Shown: positions 31,939 through 33,939 of the stretch, one piece after another
Numbering within the stretch: position 1 is the first letter of the stretch
How the letters are laid out: the number at the start of each line of letters is the position of its first letter
Assembly: GCA_021775835.1 (NCBI GenBank)
Contig: JAJFHC010000088.1
Span: 1-33,939 of the forward strand
Length of the DNA: 33,939 nt
Reading direction: 5' to 3'
Origin: Hyphomicrobiales bacterium
Lineage (GTDB): Bacteria; Pseudomonadota; Alphaproteobacteria; Rhizobiales; JAJFHC01
Program-made: the position numbers and the translations under genes
Notes under the pieces: generated by a model
Told to the model about the DNA's origin: nothing
The model's database searches: none
What the model saw: the letters and a program-made list of their open reading frames with translations, nothing else

Positions 31939-32400
31939 CTACTCCGGTTTATTGAGTAGGTATTTTATTTTCGACAAATCGTTCAGAGTGCCGGTCAGCC
32001 GGTTGTTGATAACCCGGCGCACTTCGACCGCCATATCGGGAAATTCATCGATTACCCGAAAGAACAGTTCCTTGGAAATTTTCAGCGCTTCAAGCCTCGA
32101 CGTTGCCCGGACGGTTGCCGCGTAAGGCTGGCCGCCGAGCATCGCCATTTCCCCGACGAACGAGTTGGGCATAACCACTGTCATCTTGGTGTCCTCGTCG
32201 TCCTCGTCGGAAAAGGCTTCCGCCTCACCGCTTATAATCAGAAAGGCCGCTTTCGCGTCATCGCCTTTCTTGATCAAGGTCTGACCATTGAGCAGCACGA
32301 CGTGTTCCGTTGCGAACGCGAGCACCTTCAGATGCGACTCATCCACATTGGCGAACAACGGAATCTGGCGCAAAAGCGCCGCTTGGTCGTGAATACTCAT
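31939..32400 (-). CDS. Cyclic-nucleotide-binding-domain protein
   Basis: This 153-residue protein has a very strong RBS (AAGGGGGG). It contains one cNMP-binding fold: QIPLFANVDESHLKVLAF, GQTLIKKGDDAKAAFLIISG, and NSFVGEMAMLGGQPYAATVR, which corresponds to the phosphate-binding cassette (FGE-x-A-L-x-x-x-P-x-x-A-T-V-x-A). No HTH follows, so unlike CRP it does not bind DNA. The C-terminal helix (VINNRLTGTLNDLSKIKYLL) may pair with a partner. Such single-domain proteins lie beside response regulators in many Alphaproteobacteria. The ligand is unknown. Confidence 0.9.
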   Translation of the reverse strand: MSIHDQAALLRQIPLFANVDESHLKVLAFATEHVVLLNGQTLIKKGDDAKAAFLIISGEAEAFSDEDDEDTKMTVVMPNSFVGEMAMLGGQPYAATVRATSRLEALKISKELFFRVIDEFPDMAVEVRRVINNRLTGTLNDLSKIKYLLNKPE

Positions 32401-32480
32401 GACCCCCCTTCATATAGACCGAATCAGTATTAAACCCGCATCGGTCCACAGAAAAGGGCAAATGACTGGAATGGTGAACG

Positions 32481-33167
32481 TTATGGAACTAATTTGTAGC
32501 CGCCCGTCTCCGTAACCAGTATTTCCGCATTCGACGGATCCCGCTCGATCTTTTGTCTCAAGCGGTAGATGTGGGTCTCTAGGGTGTGAGTCGTCACACC
32601 TGTGTTGTAGCCCCACACTTCGTGCAAAAGCACGTCGCGTCCCACAACTTGTTCCCCAGCCCGATAAAGAAACTTCAATATAGCAGTTTCCTTTTCTGTC
32701 AATCGGACTTTCGATTCAGTTGCATCGATCATTATCTTTGCACTTGGACGGAAAGTATAGGGGCCAATTGTGAAAACCGCATCTTCACTTTGCTCATGCT
32801 GGCGCAAATGCGCCCTGACCCGGGCAAGAAGCACCCCAAAACGAAATGGTTTGGTGACATAGTCATTGGCCCCGGACTCAAGTCCCAAAATTGTATCTGA
32901 GTCCGAATCATGACCGGTTAACATGATCACCGGGCTTTTGAGCCCGTTCTTGCGCATCAGCTTGCAGGCTTCGCGCCCATCCATGTCCGGCAGGCCGACA
33001 TCGAGGATGACCAAGTCCATGTGTTCTTCTTTAACCGACTTGATGCCTTCGGAAGCCGACCCCACGGCCGCCGGTACAAACTCTTCATGCAGAGCAAATT
33101 GTTCTACGAGGGATTCGCGCAGTGTTTCATCGTCGTCGATCAGGAGAATTTTTTTTGCAGTGCTCAT
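32481..33167 (-). CDS. OmpR-family response regulator
   Basis: This protein has 228 residues from the ATG at 33167 (an ATG five codons upstream is possible). The receiver domain has KKILLIDDDETL, the phospho-acceptor Asp in LVILDVGLPDMDG, the Thr in VIMLTGHDSDSD and the Lys in YVTKPFRFG. The output is a winged helix: YTFRPSAKIMI, VRLTEKETAILKFLYRAGEQ and THTLETHIYRLRQKIERDP. No histidine kinase is adjacent, so it may be an orphan regulator or have an unlinked kinase. It sits 80 bases upstream of the cNMP-binding gene on the same strand. Confidence 0.93.
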   Translation of the reverse strand: MSTAKKILLIDDDETLRESLVEQFALHEEFVPAAVGSASEGIKSVKEEHMDLVILDVGLPDMDGREACKLMRKNGLKSPVIMLTGHDSDSDTILGLESGANDYVTKPFRFGVLLARVRAHLRQHEQSEDAVFTIGPYTFRPSAKIMIDATESKVRLTEKETAILKFLYRAGEQVVGRDVLLHEVWGYNTGVTTHTLETHIYRLRQKIERDPSNAEILVTETGGYKLVP

Positions 33168-33354
33168 TTTGGCCGTTCCCATTGGATTCCCGCAATACGA
33201 CTAAGGTTCGTGTATCCGGGAAGCCGGTTGTCTTGTGTTTTAACTCTGCAACGGTTATCCGGTCAAAGTGTAACGTATATTGGTTTTTCATTCCAATTGC
33301 TTCAGTCCGGCCCTACGATCATTGCTTGGCATAGTAATCTATTACTCAGGCGAA

Positions 33355-33891
33355 ATGATCAATCAGGCGGCTTCGCAAATTCACGTCACTTGTACGAACC
33401 CGTCAGCCCATCACGGCAAGGTGGTGGTATGCGGACGGTTATACAAGTGTGCGCTGGGCAGAACCGGGGTTAGATTACGCAAACGTGAAGGAGACGGAGC
33501 AACCCCCATCGGCGCGTGGACAATGCAGTACGTTCTCTATCGTCGCGATCGCGTGGCCAGACCGGCGTCGGGCCTGCCGGTTTTTCCCATGTCACCTGAA
33601 ATGGGATGGTGTGATGACCCGCTCGACCGCGCCTACAACAATGCCGTGACCCTGCCTTACGCGGCCAGTTGCGAGAACATGTGGCGCGACGATGAGCTGT
33701 ATGATGTTGTCGTGATCCTCGGTCACAACGATAATCCTCCGGTACGTGGTCACGGCAGTGCCATTTTCTTTCACATAGCCCGGCCCGGATTTACACCGAC
33801 CGAAGGCTGTGTTGCCGTAAAGCTACCTGATATGTTCCGCATCCTCAGCATCTGTGACACTTCAACGATGCTGCGCGTCTGTCAGCTTTGA
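33355..33891 (+). CDS. L,D-transpeptidase (YkuD family)
   Basis: This protein has 178 residues from the ATG at 33355 (AGGCG four bases upstream). The catalytic motif HGSAIFFHIA-x(7)-TEGCVAV shows the YkuD signature H-x-x-x-x-x-x-x-H... S/T-x-G-C-x-R/A with its nucleophilic Cys. The region before it (GRLYKCALGRTGVRLRKREG, DGATPIGAW) matches the N-terminal part of the L,D-transpeptidase fold (family DUF with ErfK/YbiS/YcfS/YnhG). There is no signal peptide, so its site of action, probably peptidoglycan cross-linking or remodelling, is uncertain. Its end overlaps the C-terminus of the yggS-like gene by ten bases. Confidence 0.85.
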   Translation: MINQAASQIHVTCTNPSAHHGKVVVCGRLYKCALGRTGVRLRKREGDGATPIGAWTMQYVLYRRDRVARPASGLPVFPMSPEMGWCDDPLDRAYNNAVTLPYAASCENMWRDDELYDVVVILGHNDNPPVRGHGSAIFFHIARPGFTPTEGCVAVKLPDMFRILSICDTSTMLRVCQL

Positions 33892-33939
33892 GGCTTTGGC
33901 CGTGCGCCAAAAATGGCGCTGCCGACCCGCACGTACGTC
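33882..33939 (-). CDS. YggS/PLP homeostasis protein, C-terminal end (runs off right edge)
   Basis: The final 58 bases encode, on the reverse strand, TYVRVGSAIFGARPKPQS followed by TGA. The VRVGSAIFGARP pattern is the conserved C-terminus of YggS/PROSC pyridoxal-phosphate-binding proteins (usually HVRIGTAIFGARP). The gene continues to the right. It converges with and overlaps the L,D-transpeptidase by ten bases. Confidence 0.85.
   Translation of the reverse strand, partial: TYVRVGSAIFGARPKPQS

Noticed and set aside
1..33939. CRISPR arrays, insertion sequences and rRNA
   Set aside because: I saw no regularly spaced repeats, no DDE transposase and no rRNA segment on reading both strands.

Overview
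The window looks like an alphaproteobacterial chromosome, probably from the Rhodospirillales or a related order. The evidence is the run of housekeeping genes on the right: a redox-type CnoX thioredoxin, a LON-domain protein, Trm112 and DUF971 proteins, UbiH, TesB, GlnK-Amt, an aminotransferase, FtsK, LolA, ExoIII, a cNMP-binding protein, an OmpR-type regulator, an L,D-transpeptidase and YggS. The order is inferred from gene content only.

Positions 1 to about 16,790 are an integrated mobile island. Its right end is a 576-residue tyrosine integrase that starts 82 bp from the CCA end of a tRNA-Gly(GCC) gene at 16793-16867. The left end lies outside the window, because no second copy of the tRNA 3' end is visible. 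The island is more A/T-rich than its flank and most of its genes are on the minus strand. From left to right it holds: the 5' part of a DUF4238 gene; a tightly packed three-gene operon of unknown function (691-2670) headed by a TIGR04255-like protein; a small serine recombinase; a lone HEPN-like protein; a two-gene CBASS anti-phage locus (CD-NTase plus SLATT two-TM effector, 4605-6042) with an exported pentapeptide-repeat protein upstream; a UvrD-like helicase; a small exported protein; a secreted thermonuclease; and a backbone module (10757-14936). The backbone has unknown proteins, a possible replication-initiator-like protein, an HTH protein and a divergent XRE regulator. Two paralogous two-TM membrane proteins sit about 4.5 kb apart.

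A 16-bp dyad, roughly TTGNACC-SS-GGTNCAA, occurs four times in the island. Two copies contain the stop codons of the two recombinase genes. I did not see it in the core half.

The core half contains two metabolic clusters. The glnK-amt operon follows a sigma-54-like promoter and upstream dyads and ends at a strong terminator, which indicates nitrogen control. The rest covers translation fidelity (prolyl-tRNA editing), protein folding, ubiquinone synthesis, chromosome segregation (FtsK), lipoprotein sorting (LolA), DNA repair (ExoIII), signalling and cell wall. A two-unit palindromic repeat (19943-20053) lies between the convergent DUF971 and ubiH genes. The last 58 bases encode the C-terminus of YggS on the minus strand.
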